A model generated the notes under the pieces. The model was not told the DNA's origin, ran no database searches, and saw only the letters and a list, made by a program, of their open reading frames with translations. Positions 44,330 to 53,253 of a stretch of DNA of 64,000 nt are shown piece after piece (within the stretch, counting starts at the first letter, position 1; each line of letters begins with the position of its first letter). Source of the DNA: Chryseobacterium sp. GVT01B. GTDB lineage: Bacteria > Bacteroidota > Bacteroidia > Flavobacteriales > Weeksellaceae. Location of the stretch: positions 1 to 64,000 of the forward strand of contig NZ_JAHXYI010000003.1 of the NCBI RefSeq assembly GCF_019970045.1. The letters are read 5' to 3'. The position numbers were made by a program, and so were the translations under genes.

Positions 44330-44986
44330 TTAATGATAAGTAAAGAATACATACACCGGCATCAATGCAAAACCTACACAAATGATGATTGAATAGGCGA
44401 TTCCTATCGTTTTGAACCATTGCACAAACTTAGGATGATAGAGTCCCAGAGTTCTTACAGCACTGTATATTCCATGGATAAGGTGATAGCATAAGGCAAT
44501 CATTGATAAAACATAAATGATAACATACCACCATTCTTTAAAGACATTCACTACTAAAATGTACAGGTCTTTATTTCCGTTCTCATCCAAAGGCGGATTT
44601 CCGAATTTGTAGATATACCAGAAGTTCTGGAAATGGATTACCAGAAAGATCAGTATTAATGTTCCGAGGATTCCCATATTTCGGGAAGCCCATGTACTGG
44701 CTCTTCCACGTCTGTCCGACTGATAACCGCCACCTGAATTTCTATTTTTTAAAGTAATAATCAGACCGTCTACAGCATGCAAAATGATACTGGCATACAA
44801 AACGTAAGAAACTATTTTGATAATAATATTTCCGGATAAAAAATGCGAATAGGCATTAAATTGCAGGTGCGCCTGTTCTTGTGGCAGAAAAAGCTGAAGA
44901 TTTCCAAGGAAATGAATCAACAGGAAGAATCCCAGAAAGAGTCCTGTAAGGCACATCAGCATTTTTCTTGACAATGTTGATAACAT
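44330..44986 (-). CDS. sdhC: Succinate dehydrogenase cytochrome b subunit (type B)
   Basis: A 218-residue membrane subunit with five hydrophobic helices. His residues in or near the helices ([29 protein letters not shown]) are fit to bind two b-type haems. A single membrane subunit with SdhA and SdhB marks the type B, menaquinone-using complex. It lies 17 bp after the transporter gene's stop, in the same run. Confidence 0.93.
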   Translation of the reverse strand: MLSTLSRKMLMCLTGLFLGFFLLIHFLGNLQLFLPQEQAHLQFNAYSHFLSGNIIIKIVSYVLYASIILHAVDGLIITLKNRNSGGGYQSDRRGRASTWASRNMGILGTLILIFLVIHFQNFWYIYKFGNPPLDENGNKDLYILVVNVFKEWWYVIIYVLSMIALCYHLIHGIYSAVRTLGLYHPKFVQWFKTIGIAYSIIICVGFALMPVYVFFTYH

Positions 44987-45003
44987 ATTTTTGATTTAAA
45001 AAA

Positions 45004-46434
45004 TTAATAATATCCTAAGACTTTCATCCACAATCCTCCTACAACCATATAGATAATTAATAGAACGATTCCTATCTCAAGACCTCTGAGCCACCATGCT
45101 TTCAGGTCTACATATCCGCTTCCGAAGAATACCGGAGCCGGACCGTGCCCGTAATGGGTAAGTACGCCATAAATAGAACCCATGAAACCCAGCATCATCG
45201 CCAACAGCATAGGAGGAATTCCCAAAGAAACACCTACGCCTAGTAATGCTGCATACATGGCCGCTACGTGAGCAGTAGCACTGGCAAAAATATAGTGACT
45301 GAAGAAATAGACAACAATAATCACCGGGAAGGCAACCTGCCAGCTCAAACCTCCAATTTGTACTTTGATAAGATTACTGAACCAGCCAATGAAGCCTAAT
45401 TCATTTAAAGAACTTGCCATCATTACCAATACGGCGAACCAAACGATAGTATCCCATGCTCCTTTTTCTCCTTTTACATCTTCCCAGGTTAATACTGAGG
45501 TTAACAACAATAAGGTTAATCCAATGAAAGCAGTAGTTGTAGCGTCAATAGAAAGCGCTCCGCCAAATATCCAAAGGGCTAACAGAATAAAGAATGCCAA
45601 GAGCATCAACCATTCGTTTCTGGAAATAGGTCCCATTTCTTTTAATTTCTGAGCGGCCATTTTCGGAGCATCTCCTGTTTTTTTCAATTCAGGCGGATAT
45701 AATTTGTATAATACCAAAGGAACGACAAAGAATGCTACTGCACCGGGAATGAAACCCGCTGCAGCCCATGACATCCAGGTAATATCAATACCAAGGTTGG
45801 CTGCAAATTTCTGACACATCGGGTTACTGGCTGTCCCGGTAAGGAACATTGAAGAAGCGATGAGGTTCATGTAGTAGCTGTTCAAGGTTAAGAATGACCC
45901 TAGTTTTCTATGAGTTTCCGGTTTTTCAGGAACGGAATCAAAGCTTATCGCCATAGATTTCATGATAGGATAGATAATCCCACCACCTCTTGCTGTATTA
46001 CTTGGAATAGCAGGAGCAAGACAAACATCGGCAAGTCCTAATCCGTAAGCCAATCCTAATGAGCTTTTACCAAAAACTCTGATGAATAGAAAGGCAATAC
46101 GGTTTCCGAGTCCTGTTTTGATAAATCCTCTGGCGATAAAGAATGAAATCCCGATCAGCCAGATTACTTTGTCTCCAAACCCAGAAAGCGCTTTTGTAAT
46201 AGATTTTCCTGCATCTCCCGGAGCAACTACCTGCGTAAGGGCTGTAAAACCAATGGCCATCATACACATGGTACCCATGGGAGCGGCTTTAAGGATGATT
46301 CCTAAAATGGTTGCTGCAAAGATGGCAAACAAATGCCAGGCATTCTCGGCAACACCTTCCGGAGCAGGAATGAACCATATGATCAACGCAACAACAAATG
46401 TTATCGCTACGTTTCTGATATTTATTTCTTTCAT
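45004..46434 (-). CDS. DASS/SLC13-family anion:sodium symporter
   Basis: A 476-residue membrane protein with 11-12 hydrophobic segments. Family motifs include LADVCLAPAIPSNTARGGGI and a later SATAHVAAMYAALL. DASS members import C4-dicarboxylates, citrate or sulphate with Na+ or by exchange. It sits between a porin (20 bp upstream) and sdhC (17 bp downstream), so succinate, fumarate or malate is the likely substrate. Confidence 0.92.
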   Translation of the reverse strand: MKEINIRNVAITFVVALIIWFIPAPEGVAENAWHLFAIFAATILGIILKAAPMGTMCMMAIGFTALTQVVAPGDAGKSITKALSGFGDKVIWLIGISFFIARGFIKTGLGNRIAFLFIRVFGKSSLGLAYGLGLADVCLAPAIPSNTARGGGIIYPIMKSMAISFDSVPEKPETHRKLGSFLTLNSYYMNLIASSMFLTGTASNPMCQKFAANLGIDITWMSWAAAGFIPGAVAFFVVPLVLYKLYPPELKKTGDAPKMAAQKLKEMGPISRNEWLMLLAFFILLALWIFGGALSIDATTTAFIGLTLLLLTSVLTWEDVKGEKGAWDTIVWFAVLVMMASSLNELGFIGWFSNLIKVQIGGLSWQVAFPVIIVVYFFSHYIFASATAHVAAMYAALLGVGVSLGIPPMLLAMMLGFMGSIYGVLTHYGHGPAPVFFGSGYVDLKAWWLRGLEIGIVLLIIYMVVGGLWMKVLGYY

Positions 46435-46454
46435 GATACTAACTATTTAATGGG

Positions 46455-47621
46455 TTAAAATCTACTCTGAACCTGGACAATGAATAGATTATTGTTGTAT
46501 TGTGAGGTGTTTTCCACCTGAAATTTATAGCGGTCGAACTGAACCCCAAGCTGAATCCTTGCACCATAATTTTTCAGGAATTCCAGTCCGAACATTGGAG
46601 TGATCGTTTGTCGTGGATTGGACGCCATTCGGAAATTCGTGTCAAGATATTCATATCGACATGATAGTTCAAAGGCACTGAGATTTTTATGGTTGATTTC
46701 ATATCTTAAATTCGGAAGGAAATAAGCTCCGCGGATCAGATATTGGTCTGGGTTTTCAGGGCGTAATTCAGGTGCAATAGAATTGTACAGAACATGGTTG
46801 GTTGCCTGTTTAGCTTCCAGCTGCATATCAAGACTCCATTTTGGATCAAATTGAATCAGTGAGCTCAGATCTATCCCCAAAGCATATACTTTTTTGCTGA
46901 AAACTTCTCCGGTACCTCCATTCAGACCTACATTGAAGTGATATTTTTTTGATAATCCGAAAACAAGACGGGTAGAATACTGCTTTCCATTATCATTATC
47001 GTTGATCTGGTTTTTCCCATTTCCGTTGACTACCGAAACAGCATATTGGAAGGGGATTTCTCCCAGCTGAAGCTGTCCTGTGGCAGACATCCCGATCTGA
47101 AAACTCGTCCAGCCCAGTTTTCCGAATTCTGTATACTGATTAGACCAGTCTAAAGATTTAATAATATCAATAGGGTAAGTTTCTTCAATACCGAACCAAG
47201 GTCTGAATTGTCCTACTGTAATGGCTAATTTAGGATTGAAAGTATACTTCAGATAAGCATTTTCAAGAACTCTGCTTTTGGGATCATTTTTAAAATCTGC
47301 AAGATTGGCCAAGACAACAACTTCTGTGCGTTTACTGATCTGTGCCCGAACCTGAACTCTCATGTATTTAAGCATGAAATTATTATCGGTTCCGGAACCA
47401 TCCGTATGGTGAAGTCCGTTGACATCAACATCCTTGGACATTCCAACCAGATAACGTGCCTGAAAAAGGCCTTTGATCTGCAGCTGCGGATATTTTACAT
47501 TGTCTTCTTCCTGTGGAGGAGAGGTGGTCTTCAGAGAGTCCTGATTTTGTGCATAAGCTGATAACCCGCAGGCCAGCATGCACAGGATCAGGCTTTTCTT
47601 TTTAATCGAAAAAAAGGCCAT
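46455..47621 (-). CDS. Outer membrane porin (OprO/P-like)
   Basis: A 388-residue protein with a signal peptide (about 1-25, ending AYAQ). It has the phosphate-selective-porin-like (OprO/P) layout: IKGLFQARYLVGM at the start, MLKYMRVQVRAQI, TVGQFRPWFGIEET and a terminal strand FIVQVQSRF. It is the first gene of the porin, DASS transporter, sdhCAB run. In that context it probably lets dicarboxylates through the outer membrane (inference). Confidence 0.88.
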   Translation of the reverse strand: MAFFSIKKKSLILCMLACGLSAYAQNQDSLKTTSPPQEEDNVKYPQLQIKGLFQARYLVGMSKDVDVNGLHHTDGSGTDNNFMLKYMRVQVRAQISKRTEVVVLANLADFKNDPKSRVLENAYLKYTFNPKLAITVGQFRPWFGIEETYPIDIIKSLDWSNQYTEFGKLGWTSFQIGMSATGQLQLGEIPFQYAVSVVNGNGKNQINDNDNGKQYSTRLVFGLSKKYHFNVGLNGGTGEVFSKKVYALGIDLSSLIQFDPKWSLDMQLEAKQATNHVLYNSIAPELRPENPDQYLIRGAYFLPNLRYEINHKNLSAFELSCRYEYLDTNFRMASNPRQTITPMFGLEFLKNYGARIQLGVQFDRYKFQVENTSQYNNNLFIVQVQSRF

Positions 47622-47699
47622 ATCTATTTTTGTTTTTTTATATTGTAAACTTTACTTTACCACAAGTATCTTTATATGCGCTTGAATGAAAGAAAAGTG

Positions 47700-47758
47700 T
47701 TTTTAACCACCTCTTCAAATCTCTGATTTGACACCCATCCAGGAGAGAGAAATAGTCA
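47700..47758. repeat. Dispersed intergenic repeat, degenerate copy 2
   Basis: A reverse-oriented, diverged relative of the repeat at 37100-37163: ACCACCTCTTCAAATCTCTG, then ATTTGACACCC and GGAGAGAG. It lies in the 226-bp gap between the porin and amide-hydrolase genes. No coding potential is seen. Confidence 0.5.
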
Positions 47759-47847
47759 AATATTCAATCATAGTTCGTTGATACTTAGTTTTTTTATCTG
47801 TAGGGGCAGATTTTTTACTTAAGCATAAGTGGTTTGTGGTGAAATAT

Positions 47848-48897
47848 CTATTTTAATCCTAAGAATGCGAACGGTGCAGATTCTTTAAAATTTGCATTGG
47901 ATTTACCGTTGTAAGTGTTATTATTACTCAAATCCAGTTTCATCACTTTTCCCTTAGCGCTTAGGTCGAAATCTTTAAGATCTACCCAAAAAGTATTCGG
48001 TGTGAAAACCGTTTCAAAATAATATACCAGATTTTTCTGATCAGAAACAGAGCGCCATCTTGTGGATGAAATATTAGGTTCCGTTGCTGAAGTGATTCCG
48101 TAAGGCACTGAACAGTTTCTGATGACACTGAAAACACTCGCTATAGCTGTACGGGTATCAGCAGTCTGCGGTATTGCATTCACATAGTAAGAAGCTCTTA
48201 CAAAGCGGTCTGCAGCACGGTTGGTCCCCGGAAGCATTACCGTTCCCGGAATTCCTTTCCAGTAATTGTTAAGAGCTAACTGTTCTTCAAAAACAGGAGA
48301 GTTGGTCATTACCGTATAAGATGGATCATGATGAATAACCAGTTTACCGTCAATATACTCAAATACAGCATTGTCTCCTGAGGCATCGGAAATGGAAAGA
48401 TGAATTGTCGTAAATCTTTCTGTTCCCGGAATATAATCACTTACAATAACGAATGGCTCTTTTCGTGAAAACTCTACGGATTCTTTTACGGTGGCGAAAT
48501 TATCGAGATAATATTGTGCCCATAATGATATGGCAAGTCCCTTTTTACTTCCTTTTCCATCAAACTTTGGATACTGGGATTCTCCTAGCCAAAGAAGGTT
48601 GGCAACCAGTCCTTTTTCGTTCATTCCGTCTGCTGATGCAATATCCCATGAAGAGCTGATAAGGCTTCCGTATTTGGAAGACCATTTTACAGATTTAGAG
48701 CCTACAAGTCCGTTGCGGTCTATTCCTTTTGGGAAAACCCACAGGTTGGCCGGAATTTCATCACGCCAGTCCATAGAACGGGCTGTAATAACGGTATTCT
48801 GAGGACCTTTGTAAACTACTCTTGTACATGCTTCTGATGGATTCCATAATCCTATAGAGAGGACCAGAGAAAATAAAATTAATGGGAACTTTTTCAT
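47848..48897 (-). CDS. Linear amide C-N hydrolase (choloylglycine hydrolase family)
   Basis: A 349-residue Ntn hydrolase. Cys24 follows the predicted signal cleavage site (SEAC) and would become the N-terminal nucleophile, as in penicillin V acylases and bile-salt hydrolases. The TRVVYKGPQNTVITARSMDW segment after it matches the family. Mature enzymes cleave linear amide bonds in bile salts, penicillin V or acyl-homoserine lactones; which applies here is not known. It stands alone. Confidence 0.92.
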   Translation of the reverse strand: MKKFPLILFSLVLSIGLWNPSEACTRVVYKGPQNTVITARSMDWRDEIPANLWVFPKGIDRNGLVGSKSVKWSSKYGSLISSSWDIASADGMNEKGLVANLLWLGESQYPKFDGKGSKKGLAISLWAQYYLDNFATVKESVEFSRKEPFVIVSDYIPGTERFTTIHLSISDASGDNAVFEYIDGKLVIHHDPSYTVMTNSPVFEEQLALNNYWKGIPGTVMLPGTNRAADRFVRASYYVNAIPQTADTRTAIASVFSVIRNCSVPYGITSATEPNISSTRWRSVSDQKNLVYYFETVFTPNTFWVDLKDFDLSAKGKVMKLDLSNNNTYNGKSNANFKESAPFAFLGLK

Positions 48898-49248
48898 AAT
48901 AGTATTATTTGAATTTAAATTTTATATTGAATTTATTGTGAATAATTCAATGAATTTTTGTCATATTCATTATTTGGTGATATAAATTTAGATAAATTTG
49001 TTTAAATAAAATAATTATTAAGGTTAATAATGTGTAATTTATGTTATGAATCATGGTTAAAGCTTGATAATTGGATTATTGTTTATTTTTTTGTATATTT
49101 TAAAGATATGACACTAAAAGAGGATGAAAATGGAGAATGTTTTAATGTGTTTTTCGACCTTTTCTTTACTTGATTTTTCCCATGAATGCCTGATAGCCTG
49201 AAGTTTAAAATAAGGTACCACAAAATAGAAAGCTGTTCGAAAAAAGGC

Positions 49249-49256
49249 TATATTTG
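49249..49256 (+). promoter_or_regulatory. Candidate promoter for the phytochrome-haem oxygenase pair
   Basis: TATATTTG is an exact -7 match. A possible TTG start at 49254 lies within it, so the ATG at 49278 is the real start. The rest of the 380-bp gap (48898-49277) is very AT-rich and shows nothing else. Confidence 0.5.
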
Positions 49257-49277
49257 ATAGTTAGACTGAAAAGATAT

Positions 49278-51476
49278 ATGAATTTTATAGAATGCCATGA
49301 AGAGCCTATCCATATTCCGGGTTCTATACAAAGTTTTGGTTATTTGATTGGCATTGATGCAGAGTCCCGTGCCATTACTTTTTTTAGCAGGAATATTTCG
49401 GATATATTTAAGATCGGGGGTTCTCAGGAACTATTCGGAAGAAAGCTTACTGACTTTCCTGAAAGTTTTCAAAGCATTATTGATTCAGAAATCTATATTT
49501 CGCTGGAAAAGTTTACCAGAAGGAAGAATGAAACTTATTTCGATAAGATTTTTATTGGAGATACTGAGTTCCATTTTTCTGTTTTCAGAAGTGAACTCTA
49601 TATTTTCATGGAGTTTGAAGAGGTTATCGTTAATCCCAATAAACGGATTTCGAATAAGTATGATAATTTTTATATCATCGATAATGAAAAGGAGCTCTGG
49701 AATCATCTTCTGGAAACCCTGTCGAAGGTTGTGAACTACGACCGTATGATGGTATACAAATTCATGATGGATGGTTCAGGAAAAGTTATCGCTGAAAAGA
49801 AAAATGAGAATATGGAAAGTTTTCTCGGGCTTCATTATCCAGAATCTGATATTCCCAAGCAGGCACGCGACCTTTATCTGAAAAAAAGGAAAAGAATTTT
49901 CAGTAATGTATATGCGGATACAGTTCCTATTTTAAGCAGAAGTCCTGAAAATATTGACCTTACTTTCTCTGCATCCAGAGCAATGTCGCCTGTTCACGGG
50001 CAATATCTTAAAAATTCAGGAGCTGCTTCAAGCTTCAGTGTTTCGATTATTATTGATGATCATCTTTGGGGATTGGTAACCTGCCAGAATGTAGAACCTA
50101 AACATATTGATCTTGAGGACAGGGTGCAGGCAGGAATTTTCACAGCTCTGGCTGCTAATGCTTATTCCTCTTTTAAATCCAAAAGCGAACTGAACTACCG
50201 TTTGGAGCTGAATGAAAAGGTTTCTCAGCTTAAAACGGAGTTTCTAAAACATAACAACCTATTCGATTCTCTTATTGAATGTAAGACGGAAATCAGAAAT
50301 TTGCCTGAAGCAGACGGGCTTGCTATTGTTTCAGATGAGAATATTATAACAGACGGTAAAACTCCCAATCCGGAAAGTATAAGCCGAATTGTTCAATGGG
50401 CACTGGAGAATACCAATGAAAGAATCTATGTGAGCCGTAACTTTCTTAAAGAACATGGTGATCAGTTGGATCTGTCTGAAAATGCTGCAGGAATCGTTAT
50501 TTATTTTATTGAAAGGGATAAAAATGAAATGTTGATCTGGTTCCGTAAAGAGTTTGATGAACACATCAACTGGGCCGGGAATCCGGAGAAAAAAATAGAG
50601 GTCTTTTCTCAGAACGGAGAGGAAAAACAGATGATATCGCCTAGAACTTCCTTCCGTATTTTTACAGAAAATATCAAAGGGAATTCTAAAAGATGGAACT
50701 CCAGAAATGTAAGTGCAGTACAGGCCGTAAGGGATTTGATTTTAGAAACCTCTCACAAAAATTATAATGCGATCAAAAGGCTTAATGATGAACTGAAAAA
50801 AGTAAATGATGAACTTGACAGTTTTTCTTATACCATTTCGCATGACCTGGGAACGCCTCTTACGGTAATGAAACTGAATGCACAAATGCTTTTGGGAAAT
50901 CTTGCTGATGATTCCGTGAAAAGCAAAACCAAGATCAATACAATTATTGAGGAAATAGATAATATGGCTGAAATGATGCATGATGTACTGCAGCTCAGTC
51001 GTGCCAAACATAGTGAAATACAGCTTGAAAGCCTGAAAACGGCTAATACCATTGAGAAAATATCTCAAAATGCCAAGATGACCTATGGTAGTCCGAACAG
51101 TGAAATTATCATTAAGGAATGCCCGGATGTACTGGCTGATAAAACAATGCTTCATCAGGTTTTCCTGAATATTATCAATAATGCTGTGAAATATTCTTCC
51201 CATAAAGATCTTCCGAAAGTGGAAATTGAAGGAACGGAAGATGGACAGACTATTATTTACAGGGTTTCGGACAATGGTATTGGTATTCCTGAAGAGGAAA
51301 AGCATAAGATGTTTAAAATCTTCAACAGAATGGATAATGCCAAGAAATTTAAAGGAAACGGAGTAGGGCTGTCTATTGTACACCGTATTATGAAAAGGAT
51401 AGGAGGAAGTGTGGATTATGAAAGCAGCAGTGAGGGAACTTCCTTTATTTTAACGTTCAAAAAGCCTTATATTTGA
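49278..51476 (+). CDS. Bacteriophytochrome sensor histidine kinase
   Basis: A 732-residue red/far-red light sensor. The biliverdin-linking Cys is Cys6 in ECHEEPIHIPGSIQ, in the N-terminal PAS_2 region. The GAF domain has ESDIP (Asp191) and SPVHGQYL (His240). The PHY domain has the tongue motif PRTSF. The kinase core follows: H box SYTISHDLGTPLTVMKLNAQ, N box NIINNAVKYS, and G boxes VSDNGIGIPEE and GNGVGLSIV. At the usual chromophore-contacting His pair it has Gln270-Asn271 (TCQNVEP). The haem oxygenase gene follows by 20 bp, providing biliverdin. No response regulator is next to it. Confidence 0.95.
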   Translation: MNFIECHEEPIHIPGSIQSFGYLIGIDAESRAITFFSRNISDIFKIGGSQELFGRKLTDFPESFQSIIDSEIYISLEKFTRRKNETYFDKIFIGDTEFHFSVFRSELYIFMEFEEVIVNPNKRISNKYDNFYIIDNEKELWNHLLETLSKVVNYDRMMVYKFMMDGSGKVIAEKKNENMESFLGLHYPESDIPKQARDLYLKKRKRIFSNVYADTVPILSRSPENIDLTFSASRAMSPVHGQYLKNSGAASSFSVSIIIDDHLWGLVTCQNVEPKHIDLEDRVQAGIFTALAANAYSSFKSKSELNYRLELNEKVSQLKTEFLKHNNLFDSLIECKTEIRNLPEADGLAIVSDENIITDGKTPNPESISRIVQWALENTNERIYVSRNFLKEHGDQLDLSENAAGIVIYFIERDKNEMLIWFRKEFDEHINWAGNPEKKIEVFSQNGEEKQMISPRTSFRIFTENIKGNSKRWNSRNVSAVQAVRDLILETSHKNYNAIKRLNDELKKVNDELDSFSYTISHDLGTPLTVMKLNAQMLLGNLADDSVKSKTKINTIIEEIDNMAEMMHDVLQLSRAKHSEIQLESLKTANTIEKISQNAKMTYGSPNSEIIIKECPDVLADKTMLHQVFLNIINNAVKYSSHKDLPKVEIEGTEDGQTIIYRVSDNGIGIPEEEKHKMFKIFNRMDNAKKFKGNGVGLSIVHRIMKRIGGSVDYESSSEGTSFILTFKKPYI

Positions 51477-51496
51477 GAAACTTTTAAAACGTTATT

Positions 51497-52048
51497 ATGG
51501 TATCAGAATATCTTAAACAGAATACGGCAGAGTATCACGATGCAGCAGAGAAACTTTTTAATTCTGAAAAGATTTTTAATAAAACTTTCACTTTGGAGGA
51601 TTATAAAAAAATCATTCATACCAATTATCTGATGCTTCTTCACAGTGAAGACAAAATCTTCAGCAGCCTTTCTGATAAGTATGCAGAAAAACTTCAGCTT
51701 GAAGGAAGAAAAAAACTTTCCCTTATTGAAAAGGACCTGAAAAGTCTTTCCTTGGAAAATCAATCCGCTTCCCACAATCTTGAATTTAACAATGAACATG
51801 AAGCGCTTGGAGCGATGTATGTGATTGAAGGTTCTACGCTTGGAGGAAATGTTATCGCGAAACAGCTTTCTAAAACGGAAGGTTTTGATGAGGTTACTTT
51901 CAACTTTTTCGGATGTTATCAGGAAAATACAGGGCCTATGTGGAAAAATTTCAAGGAGGTTCTGGATACGGAAGTCGCTGAAGAAAATTACCATGAAGTG
52001 CTTTCTGGGGCGAAAAAGCTATACACGTTTTTACTGAACGTCAACTAA
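51497..52048 (+). CDS. bphO: Biliverdin-producing haem oxygenase
   Basis: A 183-residue bacterial-type haem oxygenase that opens haem to biliverdin, CO and iron. The proximal His is in AEYHDAAE (near residue 14), and the distal helix motif is ALGAMYVIEGSTLGGNVI. It follows the phytochrome kinase by 20 bp, and biliverdin is the chromophore that kinase needs, so the pair makes a complete photoreceptor unit. The short length is normal for this class. Confidence 0.93.
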   Translation: MVSEYLKQNTAEYHDAAEKLFNSEKIFNKTFTLEDYKKIIHTNYLMLLHSEDKIFSSLSDKYAEKLQLEGRKKLSLIEKDLKSLSLENQSASHNLEFNNEHEALGAMYVIEGSTLGGNVIAKQLSKTEGFDEVTFNFFGCYQENTGPMWKNFKEVLDTEVAEENYHEVLSGAKKLYTFLLNVN

Positions 52049-52068
52049 TTTATTTTAATTCTAATTAA

Positions 52069-52100
52069 ATTCCTGAAAAATTGCGCATTTTTTCAGGAAT
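52069..52100 (+). terminator. Terminator after bphO, overlapping the mdh promoter
   Basis: There are 12-bp arms ATTCCTGAAAAA/TTTTTCAGGAAT (52069-52080, 52089-52100) with an 8-nt loop. The -33 element of the mdh promoter (52081-52083) is inside the loop. Confidence 0.7.
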
Positions 52101-52111
52101 TGTTAAATTTG
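52081..52111 (+). promoter_or_regulatory. Promoter of mdh
   Basis: TTG (52081-52083), a 20-bp spacer, then TAAATTTG (52104-52111), an exact -7 match. This is a good Bacteroidetes promoter, 55 bp before the mdh start. Confidence 0.65.
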
Positions 52112-52165
52112 GGGAGTTTCAAATTTAAACTTAACTAACAAAAAATAATTTTAAAAAGTAACAAT

Positions 52166-53092
52166 ATGAAAGTAACTGTAGTAGGTGCAGGCGCTGTAGG
52201 AGCAAGCTGTGCGGAATACATCGCAATGAAGAACTTCTGTTCAGAAGTAGTTTTGGTAGACATTAAAGAAGGGTTTGCTGAAGGTAAAGCAATGGATTTG
52301 ATGCAGACAGCATCTCTTAACGGATTTGATACAAAAATTACGGGTACAACAGGAGATTACAGCAAAACTGCAGGTTCTCATGTAGCAGTAATCACTTCAG
52401 GGATCCCAAGAAAACCTGGAATGACAAGAGAAGAATTGATCGGTATCAACGCTGGTATAGTGAAAGAAGTTACTGAAAACTTAGTAAAACATTCTCCAGA
52501 AGTAATCATTATTGTGGTTTCTAACCCAATGGATACTATGGCTTACCTTGTACACAAAACTTCAGGTCTTCCTAAGCACAAAATCATCGGAATGGGTGGT
52601 GCATTAGACTCTGCAAGATTCAAATACAGATTGGCTGAAGCATTAGAAGCTCCAATTTCTGACGTTGACGGAATGGTAATCGCTGCTCACAGTGATACAG
52701 GTATGCTTCCATTATTGAGCAAAGCGACAAGAAATGGGGTTCCTGTAACTGAATTCTTAAGTGAAGACCAACAAAAATATGTAATCGAAGAAACTAAAGT
52801 AGGAGGAGCTACTCTTACAAAATTATTAGGAACTTCAGCTTGGTATGCTCCAGGTGCAGCAGTTTCTGTAATGGTTCAGGCGATTGCATGTGATCAGAAG
52901 AAAATGATCCCTTGTTCTTTAATGCTTGAAGGTGAGTACGGTCAAAATGATATCTGTTTAGGAGTTCCTGCTATCATTGGAGCAAACGGAGTAGAATCAA
53001 TTGTAAACGTAACATTGACTGCTGAAGAGCAATTGAAATTCGCTGAAGCTGCTAACGCGGTAAGAGAGGTGAATGGAGATCTTAAATTTTAA
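52166..53092 (+). CDS. mdh: Malate dehydrogenase
   Basis: A 308-residue NAD-dependent malate dehydrogenase of the LDH-like class. The Rossmann motif GAGAVGASCAEYI, the mobile-loop Arg pair in GIPRKPGMTREEL, VSNPMDTMAYL and the catalytic His in VIAAHSDTGMLPLL are present. It makes oxaloacetate from malate in the TCA cycle. Codon bias points to high expression. It has its own promoter and a strong terminator. Confidence 0.96.
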   Translation: MKVTVVGAGAVGASCAEYIAMKNFCSEVVLVDIKEGFAEGKAMDLMQTASLNGFDTKITGTTGDYSKTAGSHVAVITSGIPRKPGMTREELIGINAGIVKEVTENLVKHSPEVIIIVVSNPMDTMAYLVHKTSGLPKHKIIGMGGALDSARFKYRLAEALEAPISDVDGMVIAAHSDTGMLPLLSKATRNGVPVTEFLSEDQQKYVIEETKVGGATLTKLLGTSAWYAPGAAVSVMVQAIACDQKKMIPCSLMLEGEYGQNDICLGVPAIIGANGVESIVNVTLTAEEQLKFAEAANAVREVNGDLKF

Positions 53093-53128
53093 TCATTGCC
53101 TGCTTTTAAGCAGGAATTAAAATAGATA

Positions 53129-53163
53129 AAAACAGGCTGTTTCAATTTGAAACAGCCTGTTTT
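53129..53163 (+). terminator. Intrinsic terminator of mdh
   Basis: There are perfect 17-bp arms AAAACAGGCTGTTTCAA and the complement (53129-53145, 53147-53163). A smaller hairpin CCTGC...GCAGG lies just before it, at 53099-53114. Confidence 0.88.
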
Positions 53164-53190
53164 GTTTAAAGAAGATTTTGTGAATGATGG

Positions 53191-53229
53191 AAAAGTTTCG
53201 GCGCGGCCTTTGGCCGCGCCGAAACTTTT
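53191..53229. repeat. GC-rich 18-bp perfect palindrome
   Basis: There are 18-bp arms (53191-53208, 53212-53229) of AAAAGTTTCGGCGCGGCC around TTT. The GC block stands out in this AT-rich DNA. It can act as a terminator for the leftward hydrolase gene, 24 bp away, but its composition suggests a mobile or repeated palindromic unit. Confidence 0.75.
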
Positions 53230-53253
53230 AATTATAAAATTGAGAATACAATA

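Noticed and set aside
42402..44420. Longer sdhA starting at 44420
   Set aside because: The extra 34 residues overlap sdhC by about 90 bp and have no family match.
49254..49277. TTG start eight codons upstream for the phytochrome
   Set aside because: It lies inside the -7 promoter element; the ATG at 49278 gives the normal N-terminus with Cys6.
50742..51383. 213-residue leftward frame antisense to the phytochrome kinase domain
   Set aside because: Shadow of the kinase gene; composition typical of antisense frames.
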